6,875 nucleotides of DNA from JABDPF01 sp036351575 (GTDB lineage: Bacteria > Pseudomonadota > Gammaproteobacteria > Xanthomonadales > SZUA-36). The notes beneath the pieces are model-generated. The model ran no database searches. It was not told the DNA's origin and worked only from the letters and a program-made list of their open reading frames with translations. Location: NCBI GenBank assembly GCA_036351575.1, contig JAZBPJ010000069.1:1-6875 (forward strand). Direction: 5' to 3'. The number at the start of each line of letters is the position of its first letter. The stretch's first letter is position 1. Positions 1-6,099 of the stretch are shown piece after piece. Both the position numbers and the translations under genes were made by a program.

Positions 1-345
1 AGCAGAAATTCTGGCCAGCGGCATTTCGCGAAACTCCAGTTCCGGATAATCCGGTTTCATCAGCCGCCTGAATTCCGTCTTGTCCTTGAACAATCGTGCG
101 CCGCGGGCTTCGTCTGTGCCACGGAGCTCTCTCGCTACCCATTCAAGCGCCTGTTCACCACTGGTCAGGACACGGCCGCCGGGTCGCAGGCAATAATCCC
201 GCGCTGCAACGCCGGGCTCCAGGAGCATTGCGCCCGAGCCTTCCAGTAGCTCGGCCGCACCCCCCGCATCGACCAGTGGCCAGCCGTTACCGACGACGGT
301 TTCAATAAAATGAGAAGAGAGCCAGGGTCCGCTCAGAATGATCAT
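1..345 (-). CDS. Probable ATP-grasp domain protein, N-terminal part (3' end beyond window)
   Basis: An open frame reads leftward from ATG at 345-343 for 115 codons to the window edge without a stop. An in-frame TGA at 357-355 bounds it upstream. The protein begins MIILSGPWLSSHFIETVVGN and later contains LFKDKTEFRRLMKPDYPELE at about residues 83-102. That pattern (Phe-Lys-Asp-Lys, then a basic helix and a Tyr-Pro segment) resembles the region just before the ATP-binding fold in ATP-grasp ligase-like proteins of about 300-400 residues. I match it from memory, without an alignment, and the ATP-binding and metal-binding residues would lie outside the window. Substrate and pathway are therefore unknown. 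No strong SD precedes the start. The gene is divergent from pckG with 195 nt between the two starts. The open frame and its bounded start are clear; the family call is moderate to low. Confidence 0.55.
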   Translation of the reverse strand, partial: MIILSGPWLSSHFIETVVGNGWPLVDAGGAAELLEGSGAMLLEPGVAARDYCLRPGGRVLTSGEQALEWVARELRGTDEARGARLFKDKTEFRRLMKPDYPELEFREMPLARISA

Positions 346-520
346 GATCGACAGTCATCGCCCAGAAACGGAAACAATAATGCATGTGGCCAAATGCTTC
401 CACGAACCCGTAACGGCCGCGGATTTTTTCGATGATTCAGTCGCGGGCCGGAAATCTTGGTTTCGTCTTGAATAAAGATGATTTCAGTCTGGTTCGAGGG
501 GTCCTGAATTACGATAACCT

Positions 521-544
521 ATGACAGTCAAACCTCGAAAATGA
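521..544 (+). other. Possible seven-codon upstream ORF overlapping the pckG start
   Basis: ATG at 521 opens a frame encoding MTVKPRK and stops at TGA 542-544, so its stop overlaps the ATG at 541 as ATGA. It could act as a leader or coupling peptide for pckG, which lacks a clear SD at 541. No obvious SD precedes ATG 521 either, and ORFs this short arise often by chance. This is an observation with a tentative reading. Confidence 0.15.
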
Positions 545-2406
545 ACGGAAAACATCAAATGACTGTTCCCGATTACGTAAAGCATGAAGACATCAGCACC
601 TGGGTCGAAGAAATGACGGCCCTCCTGAAACCAGACCGGGTTCACTGGTGCGACGGTTCCCAGGACGAGTACGACCAACTGTGCGAAGAACTGGTCGAAG
701 CCGGGACGTTTACACGACTGAATCCGGAACTGAGACCCAACAGCTTCCTGGCCCGCTCAGATCCCAGTGACGTCGCCCGGGTCGAAGACCGCACCTTCAT
801 CTGCAGCTTGAGCAAGGACGATGCCGGTCCGACCAATAACTGGATGCAGCCCCGCGAGATGAAGAAGATCCTGACCGGGCTGATGGACGGCGCGATGAAG
901 GGGCGCACCCTGTACGTGATTCCGTTCAGCATGGGCCCGCTGGGTTCCGATATCGCCGAGATCGGCATCGAGATCACCGACTCGCCTTACGTCGTGGTCA
1001 ACATGAAAATCATGACCCGGATGGGTAAAGCCGTTTTCGACGTGCTGGGTGAAGACGGGCCGTTCGTTCCCTGTATTCATACGATCGGCGCGCCGCTGGA
1101 ACCCGGCCAGGAAGACGTTTCCTGGCCCTGCAACCCGGACACGAAATACATCGTGCATTTTCCCGAGGAGCGTTCGATCTGGTCCTATGGTTCCGGCTAT
1201 GGCGGCAATGCACTGCTGGGCAAAAAATGCCTGGCCCTGCGCATCGCTTCAACCATGGCCAGGGACGAAGGCTGGCTGGCCGAGCACATGCTGATCATGG
1301 GCGTGGAAGAACCCAACGGCGAAAAAACCTACATCGGTGCCGCTTTCCCCAGTGCCTGCGGCAAGACCAACTTCGCGATGCTTGTGCCGCCGAAAACCTT
1401 CACCGAAAAGGGCTGGAAGATCACCACCGTCGGTGACGATATCGCGTGGATCAAGCCCGGCGCAGATGGAAGGCTGCGGGCCATCAACCCCGAGGCGGGT
1501 TATTTCGGGGTAGCGCCCGGCACTTCCTCCAAGACCAATCCGAACGCGATGGAATCGGTACGCGGCAACTGCATTTTCACGAACGTCGCCCTGACCGACG
1601 AAGGCGATATCTGGTGGGAAGGCATGGACGGCGAGCCGCCGGCACATGCCATCGACTGGCGCGGCAATGACTGGACGCCAGACAGCGATACGCCGGCTGC
1701 CCATCCCAATGCACGCTTCACCGCACCGGCCGCCATGAACCCGGTCATCGACGACGCCTGGGAAGACCCGAAGGGTGTGCCCATCAATGCCTTCGTATTC
1801 GGCGGACGCCGGTCGAACACGGTGCCTCTGGTCTACCAGGCATTCAACTGGGCCTACGGCGTGTACATGGCCGCCACGATGGGTTCCGAGACCACGGCGG
1901 CCGCTTTTGGCGCGCAGGGCGTGGTCCGCCGCGACCCCTTTGCCATGCTGCCTTTTGCCGGCTATCACATGGCGGACTACTTCAACCACTGGCTGAATTT
2001 CGGTCGCCATATCGAGGACCCGCCGCGCATATTCGGCGTCAACTGGTTCCGCCGCGACGAGGATGGCAGCTTTGCGTGGCCCGGCTTCGGCGAAAACATG
2101 CGTGTACTCGAGTGGATCGTCAACCGCTCGCATACCCGCGCAACCAAGGGTATCGAGACCCCGATCGGCTGGGTTCCGCGCTACAAGGACCTCAACTGGG
2201 AAGGCCTGGAAGACTTCACGGAAGCGGACTTCGACTCGATCATGAATGTCGACCGCGACGAGTGGGAGGCGGAAGTTCTGCACCACGAAGAACTGTTCAT
2301 CAAACTGTACGACCGCATTCCCAAGGAAATGCTGGCCATCAAGAAGCTGATGCTGTCCGCGCTCTGGCGCACCCACGTCTGGGAAAAACCTGAAGAGCGC
2401 GTCTGA
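541..2406 (+). CDS. pckG: Phosphoenolpyruvate carboxykinase (GTP), EC 4.1.1.32
   Basis: This cytosolic enzyme converts oxaloacetate and GTP to PEP, GDP and CO2, the first committed step of gluconeogenesis from C4 acids. The 621 residues match the usual length of the GTP-type family (about 600-620). Visible motifs, in order: ARVED with R80 (substrate-binding arginine region); GYGGN from 219 and GKK at 227-229, with K229 as expected Mn ligand; H249, second expected metal ligand; P-loop PSACGKTN at 270-277, with the family's reactive cysteine C273 and K275/T276; VGDDIAW with D299/D300, metal and nucleotide site; FGGRRSNTVPLVYQA from 420, with R423/R424; and the lid region around GSETTAAAFGA. The P-loop cysteine and GKK motif distinguish it from the unrelated-length ATP-dependent enzyme. 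Start choice is open: ATG 541 has no clear SD, whereas M7 (ATG 559) has GGAA 8 nt upstream and begins MTVPDYVKH. The gene stands alone, closed by an intrinsic terminator. No lesions seen. Confidence 0.97.
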   Translation: MNGKHQMTVPDYVKHEDISTWVEEMTALLKPDRVHWCDGSQDEYDQLCEELVEAGTFTRLNPELRPNSFLARSDPSDVARVEDRTFICSLSKDDAGPTNNWMQPREMKKILTGLMDGAMKGRTLYVIPFSMGPLGSDIAEIGIEITDSPYVVVNMKIMTRMGKAVFDVLGEDGPFVPCIHTIGAPLEPGQEDVSWPCNPDTKYIVHFPEERSIWSYGSGYGGNALLGKKCLALRIASTMARDEGWLAEHMLIMGVEEPNGEKTYIGAAFPSACGKTNFAMLVPPKTFTEKGWKITTVGDDIAWIKPGADGRLRAINPEAGYFGVAPGTSSKTNPNAMESVRGNCIFTNVALTDEGDIWWEGMDGEPPAHAIDWRGNDWTPDSDTPAAHPNARFTAPAAMNPVIDDAWEDPKGVPINAFVFGGRRSNTVPLVYQAFNWAYGVYMAATMGSETTAAAFGAQGVVRRDPFAMLPFAGYHMADYFNHWLNFGRHIEDPPRIFGVNWFRRDEDGSFAWPGFGENMRVLEWIVNRSHTRATKGIETPIGWVPRYKDLNWEGLEDFTEADFDSIMNVDRDEWEAEVLHHEELFIKLYDRIPKEMLAIKKLMLSALWRTHVWEKPEERV

Positions 2407-2438
2407 TGCAGCGCATTCCGGCCTTCAAACAGGCCTTG

Positions 2439-2467
2439 AAAAAACCGGGCCACACGCCCGGTTTTTT
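2439..2467 (+). terminator. Intrinsic terminator after pckG
   Basis: A perfect 12-bp inverted repeat has left arm AAAAAACCGGGC (2439-2450), loop CACAC (2451-2455) and right arm GCCCGGTTTTTT (2456-2467). The GC-rich core followed by six T residues is a classic rho-independent terminator, 32 nt after the pckG stop. The A-tract on the left arm would also let it work in the other direction. It separates pckG from the sigma-factor unit that follows on the same strand. Confidence 0.92.
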
Positions 2468-2575
2468 CATAGACGGCAAAAACACATACCGCTGCGGCAA
2501 CCAGTAAGCGTGTAGTCAATCTGTGGTCGGTGCGACTAACTGGATGAAAAGGTTGAAAGAGGAAAAACACGAGCC

Positions 2576-3079
2576 ATGCGCGTAAACCAGGACATTTCCG
2601 GTTTTATGGATCGTGTACGTGAGCACCGAAACATCATCCACAAGATTGGCTGGGCATATGGCAACAACGCTGCCGACCGTGAGGACCTGGAACAGGAGGT
2701 CCTGCTCCAGCTTTGGAAAGCGCGGGCCTCCTTCAATGGAAAATCCGCTTTCTCCACCTGGATGTACCGTGTCGCTTTGAATACGGCGATTACGCTCCGG
2801 CGGCGTCAGCGGCCGACCGAAGTCCTGAGCCGTGAACCGGAAACGCCCGCGCTCCAGGCCGACCAGGCGCAACTCGCTGATGAACTGCGTCTGCTTCATG
2901 GCGCGATAGCAAAGCTCAGCGCCATCGAAAAGGCCCTGATCCTGCTCTGGCTCGACGAGCGCAGCTACGAGGAGATCGCAGATACGATCGGTATCAGCAC
3001 GAAAAACGTTGGCGTCCGCCTCGTGCGTATCCGTACCAAACTCGCCCGAATGATCGGAAATATGGAGAAAACACCATGA
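2576..3079 (+). CDS. ECF-type RNA polymerase sigma factor
   Basis: A 167-residue sigma-70 family protein with the two-domain ECF layout. Region 2 lies at about residues 12-79: DREDLEQEVLLQLWKA at 34-49 matches the core-polymerase-binding region 2.2, and SAFSTWMYRVALNTAI at 57-72 matches the -10 recognition segment. A variable linker (80-105) follows. Region 4 lies at about 108-160, with LSAIEKALILLWLDERSYEEIADTIGISTKNV carried across 114-145 as a helix-turn-helix for -35 recognition (stated by position: LSAIEKALILLW at 114-125, YEEIADTIGIS at 131-141). It would direct polymerase to a small regulon. ATG 2576 is preceded by AAAGAGGA (2556-2563, 12 nt spacing). The stop overlaps the next gene as ATGA, the common sigma/anti-sigma arrangement. 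ECF subgroup and stimulus cannot be determined here. Confidence 0.9.
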   Translation: MRVNQDISGFMDRVREHRNIIHKIGWAYGNNAADREDLEQEVLLQLWKARASFNGKSAFSTWMYRVALNTAITLRRRQRPTEVLSREPETPALQADQAQLADELRLLHGAIAKLSAIEKALILLWLDERSYEEIADTIGISTKNVGVRLVRIRTKLARMIGNMEKTP

Positions 3080-3804
3080 ACGAATCCCGGCTGGATAAAC
3101 TGCGCGATACCTGGCGCAGCACGAACGAATTCAGCACCGGGCCTTTTGACGAAGCTGCCGTGAAACAGATCCTGGCTCGCCAGTCCCGCGACGTCAACCG
3201 CCAGTTTCGTGTTGCGCTGCTGATGGATATCACGTTGAAAATCGTCGTTGCAGTGGCACTGGCGGTCGTGCTCTGGCTGCACCGGGGTCATGCAGGACTG
3301 ACAGCGCTGAATATGAGCGTCCTGGTGGGCACTCTGTTGTGTATCGGTCTCGAGCGCTCCGCGCTGAACGCCATCCCCGGACCGGCTCTTGGCGGCAGCA
3401 GCGTGCGCTCCGGGCTCGAGGCGATGCTCACTTTCTACCGCAGGCGTTTCAGCCGCGCGCTGTACCTGATCGGCTTGTCCGGCCCGCTCGTGTTCTATAC
3501 CGGCGTCGTGCATTACCTGTGGTATCGCTATGGCGGTTTGCGTCCGTTTGATGGCGCCGACCTGGCCGTATTCGGTGCCGGTCTTGGGCTGGCCTACCTG
3601 CTGAGCGCCGGCGCCCAGCAAGCGCAGTTCCGGCAGTACATAAATGGTGTCGAAAACTGCCTGAAGGAGATCGAAGAAAACGGCGGGGAGCCCAATGCTG
3701 ATCCCGCCGCAGACCTGCGCGCCCGCCGCCTTCGCCACAGCATTTTCTGGTCGCTGGTGATGCTGGCCGGTGTGCTGTTGCTGGGTTGGCTGACCACGCG
3801 GTAG
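3076..3804 (+). CDS. Five-helix membrane protein, probable anti-sigma factor
   Basis: A 242-residue protein with five predicted membrane segments at about 46-68, 75-93, 129-150, 162-180 and 222-240. Arginines concentrate in the 94-128 loop (RRR at 122-124), which with the positive-inside rule puts the N-terminus, that loop and the 181-221 loop in the cytoplasm. The charged first 45 residues, beginning MNESRLDKLRDTWRS, are a plausible sigma-binding tail. I see no HxxxCxxC zinc anti-sigma motif and recognise no enzyme motif. ATG 3076 overlaps the sigma stop as ATGA and has GGAG at 3064-3067 (8 nt spacing), so the two genes are translationally coupled. Anti-sigma function is inferred from this coupling and the membrane topology, not from a recognised domain. 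It could instead be a membrane protein merely regulated with the sigma factor. Confidence 0.65.
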   Translation: MNESRLDKLRDTWRSTNEFSTGPFDEAAVKQILARQSRDVNRQFRVALLMDITLKIVVAVALAVVLWLHRGHAGLTALNMSVLVGTLLCIGLERSALNAIPGPALGGSSVRSGLEAMLTFYRRRFSRALYLIGLSGPLVFYTGVVHYLWYRYGGLRPFDGADLAVFGAGLGLAYLLSAGAQQAQFRQYINGVENCLKEIEENGGEPNADPAADLRARRLRHSIFWSLVMLAGVLLLGWLTTR

Positions 3805-3840
3805 CGTTCAGCCTGCGGACGACCGAAGTCTCGAAAGAGC

Positions 3841-3871
3841 GGGGTCAGAGCAGCTCGGCTGCTCTGACCCC
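3841..3871. repeat. Perfect 13-bp REP-like palindrome in the convergent spacer
   Basis: Left arm GGGGTCAGAGCAG (3841-3853), loop CTCGG (3854-3858), right arm CTGCTCTGACCCC (3859-3871). It lies between the stops of the membrane-protein gene and the DUF4920 gene, which point at each other. Neither side carries a proper T-tract (only TTTT four bases after the right arm), so it is not a standard intrinsic terminator, although it could still stop or stabilise transcripts. From memory, the GGGGTCAGAG arm recurs in dispersed palindromes of gammaproteobacteria associated with REP-associated tyrosine transposases. No transposase gene lies in this window. REP identity is inference. Confidence 0.6.
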
Positions 3872-3879
3872 ATGTTTTC

Positions 3880-3894
3880 GCCCGCATGGCGGGC
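3880..3894 (-). terminator. Small GC hairpin, weak terminator candidate for the fumarase operon
   Basis: Arms GCCCGC (3880-3885) and GCGGGC (3889-3894) enclose a 3-nt loop. On the minus strand it lies about 20 nt past the DUF4920 stop and is followed by GAAAAC rather than a T-tract. On the plus strand it is followed by TCTTAC. It may act with the larger palindrome as a bidirectional stop, but evidence for true terminator function is weak. Confidence 0.3.
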
Positions 3895-3913
3895 TCTTAC
3901 CGTGCCATCAGAC

Positions 3914-4411
3914 CTAAGTCCTGGGAATCGAAACCCCCGTCGCCACGATCGCGTATTCGAACGCCGGCGGATTCGCGGGCGGCTCCTCACCGAGGTCACG
4001 GGCCACGTGTGCGGCCTGTTCCGGACTCAACGGCTTGCGCACAAACGTCCCAGCCAGTGTTACGGTCTTGCCACCGGAGTCGCTCGGTATGAAGAATCCA
4101 TAGTCCTTGAAGGTCACGCGCACACTGTCCGCGCCGTGCTGCACGATGAAGAAACAACCTTTTTTCTGGCACACCTTCGCGATGCGTGCCGTCAACAGGA
4201 TGTCCTTGTCCTCGTAGGCGGCGCGGTCGGCCAACAGTTCGCCAATTTCGATCGGCTCGGCCGCTGCCGGCAAAGGCGCCCCGAAAATCTCGTGCGTTTC
4301 GGTCACTGCGACCGGCTCGGAAAGACGCACGACTTCGGGGTCGTCCGCGACCCCGCTCTGAACGGCCAGCGTGGCGAGCATCGAAATGACCATCAACAGC
4401 TTTGTATTCAT
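3914..4411 (-). CDS. Exported DUF4920-type protein
   Basis: A 165-residue protein with an N-terminal signal peptide: Lys at 4, hydrophobic stretch about 5-17, likely cleavage after GVA at 20-22. It is therefore probably periplasmic; there is no lipobox cysteine. The mature part contains ILLTARIAKVCQKKGCFFIV (71-90), VRVTFKDYGFFIPSDSGGK (97-115) and a VTLAGTF strand, which match my memory of the DUF4920 family. The Cys pair C81-x4-C86 could bind metal or form a disulfide, but the family's function is unknown to me. ATG 4411 overlaps the fumarase stop as ATGA. Its SD AAGGAG (minus strand 4428-4423) lies within the fumarase coding end, 11 nt from the start. Expression should thus follow fumarase, though a biochemical link is only suggested. 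The convergent spacer lies downstream. Confidence 0.75.
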   Translation of the reverse strand: MNTKLLMVISMLATLAVQSGVADDPEVVRLSEPVAVTETHEIFGAPLPAAAEPIEIGELLADRAAYEDKDILLTARIAKVCQKKGCFFIVQHGADSVRVTFKDYGFFIPSDSGGKTVTLAGTFVRKPLSPEQAAHVARDLGEEPPANPPAFEYAIVATGVSIPRT

Positions 4412-5925
4412 GTGAGGAGATGCTCCTTTTCAATTTTCATTTTCCAGGTTTCCGGCCCGCTCTTGTGCACCGAGTCGCCGTTGACGTCCACGGCCACGGT
4501 GACGGGCATGTCCTCCACCTCGAACTCGTAGATCGCCTCCATGCCCAGTTCGGGGAAGCCCAGCACCTTTGAGCCCTTGATCGCCTGCGAGACGAGGTAG
4601 GCCGCGCCGCCGACCGCCATCAGGTAAACGGCCCGGCTGTCCCGGATCGCCTCGATGGCCTGCGGGCCGCGCTCGGCTTTGCCGACCATGCCCATCAGGC
4701 CGGTTTCCTCGAGCATCGTGCGCGTGAACATGTCCATGCGCGTCGCCGTGGTCGGTCCGGCCGGCCCGACGACTTCTTCACGCACCGGGTCCACCGGGCC
4801 GACGTAGTAGATGAAGCGGTCCTTAAGGTCGACCGGCAGTTCTTCGCCTGCCGCCAGCATATCCACCATGCGCTTGTGGGCCGCGTCGCGGCCAGTCAGC
4901 ATCTTGCCGCTCAGCAGAAGACTCTGCCCCGGTTTCCAGGACTTGATGTCCTCGCGCGTCACCGTGTCCAGGTCGACCCGCAGCACGTCACCGCCGGCCT
5001 CCCGGGTAATTTCAGGCCAGTCGTCGATACTGGGCGGCGAAAGCCTGGCCGGTCCGCTGCCGTCCAGGGTGAAATGCACGTGCCGCGTGGCCGCGCAGTT
5101 GGGGATGATGGCCACGGCCTTGTTGGCGGCGTGCGTGGGAAAGTCCTTCACTTTCACGTCCAGGACGGTGGTCAGGCCGCCCAGTCCCTGGGCGCCGATA
5201 CCCAGCGCATTGATCTTGTCGTAGAGTTCGAGACGCAGTTCCTCGGCCCGGCTGGACGCGCCGCGCGCCTGCAATTCCTGGATGTCGATCGGCTCGAGCA
5301 GTGCTTCCTTGGCCAGCAGCATGGCTTTCTCGGCCGTGCCGCCGATGCCGATTCCCAGCATGCCCGGCGGGCACCAGCCGGCGCCCATCTGCGGCACCAT
5401 GTCCAGCACCCAGTCCACCACGGAAACGGAGGGGTTGAGCATGGCGAACTTCGACTTGGCTTCCGAACCGCCGCCCTTGGCCGCCACGAACACTTCCAGC
5501 TTGTCCCCCGGAACCAGTTTGAAGTGAACGATACCGGGGGTATTGTCACCGGTGTTTTTCCGCTCCCCGTCAGGATCGGCCAGCACCGAGGCGCGCAGGG
5601 TATTGTCCGGGTGCTTGTAGGCGCGCCGGATGCCCTCGTTGACCATTTCCGTCACGTCCATGTCGCCTTCCCAGCGAAGGTCTCTGCCGACCTCGAGAAA
5701 AACGGTGACGATGCCCGTATCCTGGCAGATCGGGCGATGGCCCTGGGCGCACATCCGTGAATTGATCAGTATCTGGGCGATCGCATCCCTGGCCGCGGGA
5801 TTGGCCTCTTTACGGTATGCCCGGTCCATGGCCTGGACGAAATCGAGCGGGTGGTAGTAAGAAATGAACTGCAGCGCATCGGCGATGCTGTCAATCAGGT
5901 CCTGTTGGCGAATTACGTTGCTCAT
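4408..5925 (-). CDS. fumA: Class I fumarate hydratase (4Fe-4S), EC 4.2.1.2
   Basis: This iron-sulfur enzyme of the TCA cycle hydrates fumarate to malate in the cytoplasm. The 505 residues match the shorter class I fumarases of many proteobacteria (about 505-510). The N-terminal catalytic domain covers about 1-285: SRMCAQGHRPICQDTGIVTV from 56, GAGWCPPGMLGIGIGG from 181 and IIPNCAATRH at 273-282. C67, C185 and C277 are spaced like the three cluster ligands of the family, and D69 lies in the conserved CQDTG. The C-terminal domain (about 310-495) carries SGKMLTGRDAAHKR at 339-352 and YYVGPVDPVREEVVGPAGPT at 373-392. ATG 5925 is chosen because GGAGGA (5936-5931) lies 5 nt upstream and homologs start near MSNVIRQQDLI. 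An in-frame ATG at 6105 would add 60 unrelated residues and run into ppk2. The stop overlaps the DUF4920 start. The symbol follows class I naming; fumB would be equally defensible. Confidence 0.96.
   Translation of the reverse strand: MSNVIRQQDLIDSIADALQFISYYHPLDFVQAMDRAYRKEANPAARDAIAQILINSRMCAQGHRPICQDTGIVTVFLEVGRDLRWEGDMDVTEMVNEGIRRAYKHPDNTLRASVLADPDGERKNTGDNTPGIVHFKLVPGDKLEVFVAAKGGGSEAKSKFAMLNPSVSVVDWVLDMVPQMGAGWCPPGMLGIGIGGTAEKAMLLAKEALLEPIDIQELQARGASSRAEELRLELYDKINALGIGAQGLGGLTTVLDVKVKDFPTHAANKAVAIIPNCAATRHVHFTLDGSGPARLSPPSIDDWPEITREAGGDVLRVDLDTVTREDIKSWKPGQSLLLSGKMLTGRDAAHKRMVDMLAAGEELPVDLKDRFIYYVGPVDPVREEVVGPAGPTTATRMDMFTRTMLEETGLMGMVGKAERGPQAIEAIRDSRAVYLMAVGGAAYLVSQAIKGSKVLGFPELGMEAIYEFEVEDMPVTVAVDVNGDSVHKSGPETWKMKIEKEHLLT
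4416..4426 (-). promoter_or_regulatory. Hairpin over the DUF4920 ribosome binding site
   Basis: On the minus strand the SD core GGAG (4426-4423) can pair with CTCC (4419-4416) across a CAT loop, leaving the ATG four nucleotides further on. The element lies inside the last codons of fumarase, so a ribosome finishing fumarase would open it. That is a typical layout for translational coupling. The stem is only 4 bp, so the effect is inferred. Confidence 0.3.
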
Positions 5926-5944
5926 GACGGTCCTCCGATTGGAT

Positions 5945-5980
5945 TGTTCGAAGCATAGGACCCATTGAAGCAGGAGTCCA
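5945..5980 (-). promoter_or_regulatory. Candidate sigma-70 promoter for fumarase
   Basis: On the minus strand, -35 TGGACT (5980-5975) and -10 TATGCT (5957-5952) are separated by exactly 17 nt, each matching the consensus at four of six positions. A start near 5945 would give a leader of about 20 nt containing the strong GGAGGA SD. Spacing and position are good but the boxes are only moderate, and I scanned by eye. Confidence 0.35.
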
Positions 5981-6099
5981 TGAGCCAGATCGTGAAATTT
6001 CGAGGCATTCATTTTCTCCGCGCCGCCATAACTGTTAGCATCGAAAAAAATACCTAAAGGAACCATGAAACCGTGACCCAGGCAGACCAGGAAAGCACC

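Noticed and set aside
340..349. Perfect 10-bp palindrome GATCATGATC at the start of the ATP-grasp gene
   Set aside because: It is short, built of overlapping GATC and CATG tetramers, and includes the start codon. Nothing else marks it as an operator.
1249..2376. A 375-codon minus-strand open frame
   Set aside because: It lies antisense to pckG, whose motifs are unambiguous. Its translation is rich in His, Arg and Val with no recognisable domain, as expected from the complement of GC-rich codons.
2496..2516. GGCAAC followed by GTC upstream of the sigma gene as an autoregulated ECF promoter
   Set aside because: GGCAAC deviates from the usual GGAAC -35 and the spacing to GTC (13 nt) is short, so the match is no better than chance.
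2965..3738. A 257-codon minus-strand open frame
   Set aside because: It covers the end of the sigma gene and most of the membrane-protein gene in antisense. The plus-strand pair has SD sites and ATGA coupling, while this frame has composition typical of a shadow.
3872..4531. A 219-codon plus-strand open frame
   Set aside because: It begins inside the hairpin spacer and runs antisense to the DUF4920 gene and the fumarase 3' end. It lacks an SD and a recognisable domain.
4876..5760. A 294-codon plus-strand open frame
   Set aside because: It is antisense to the well-supported fumarase, with biased composition and no family motif.
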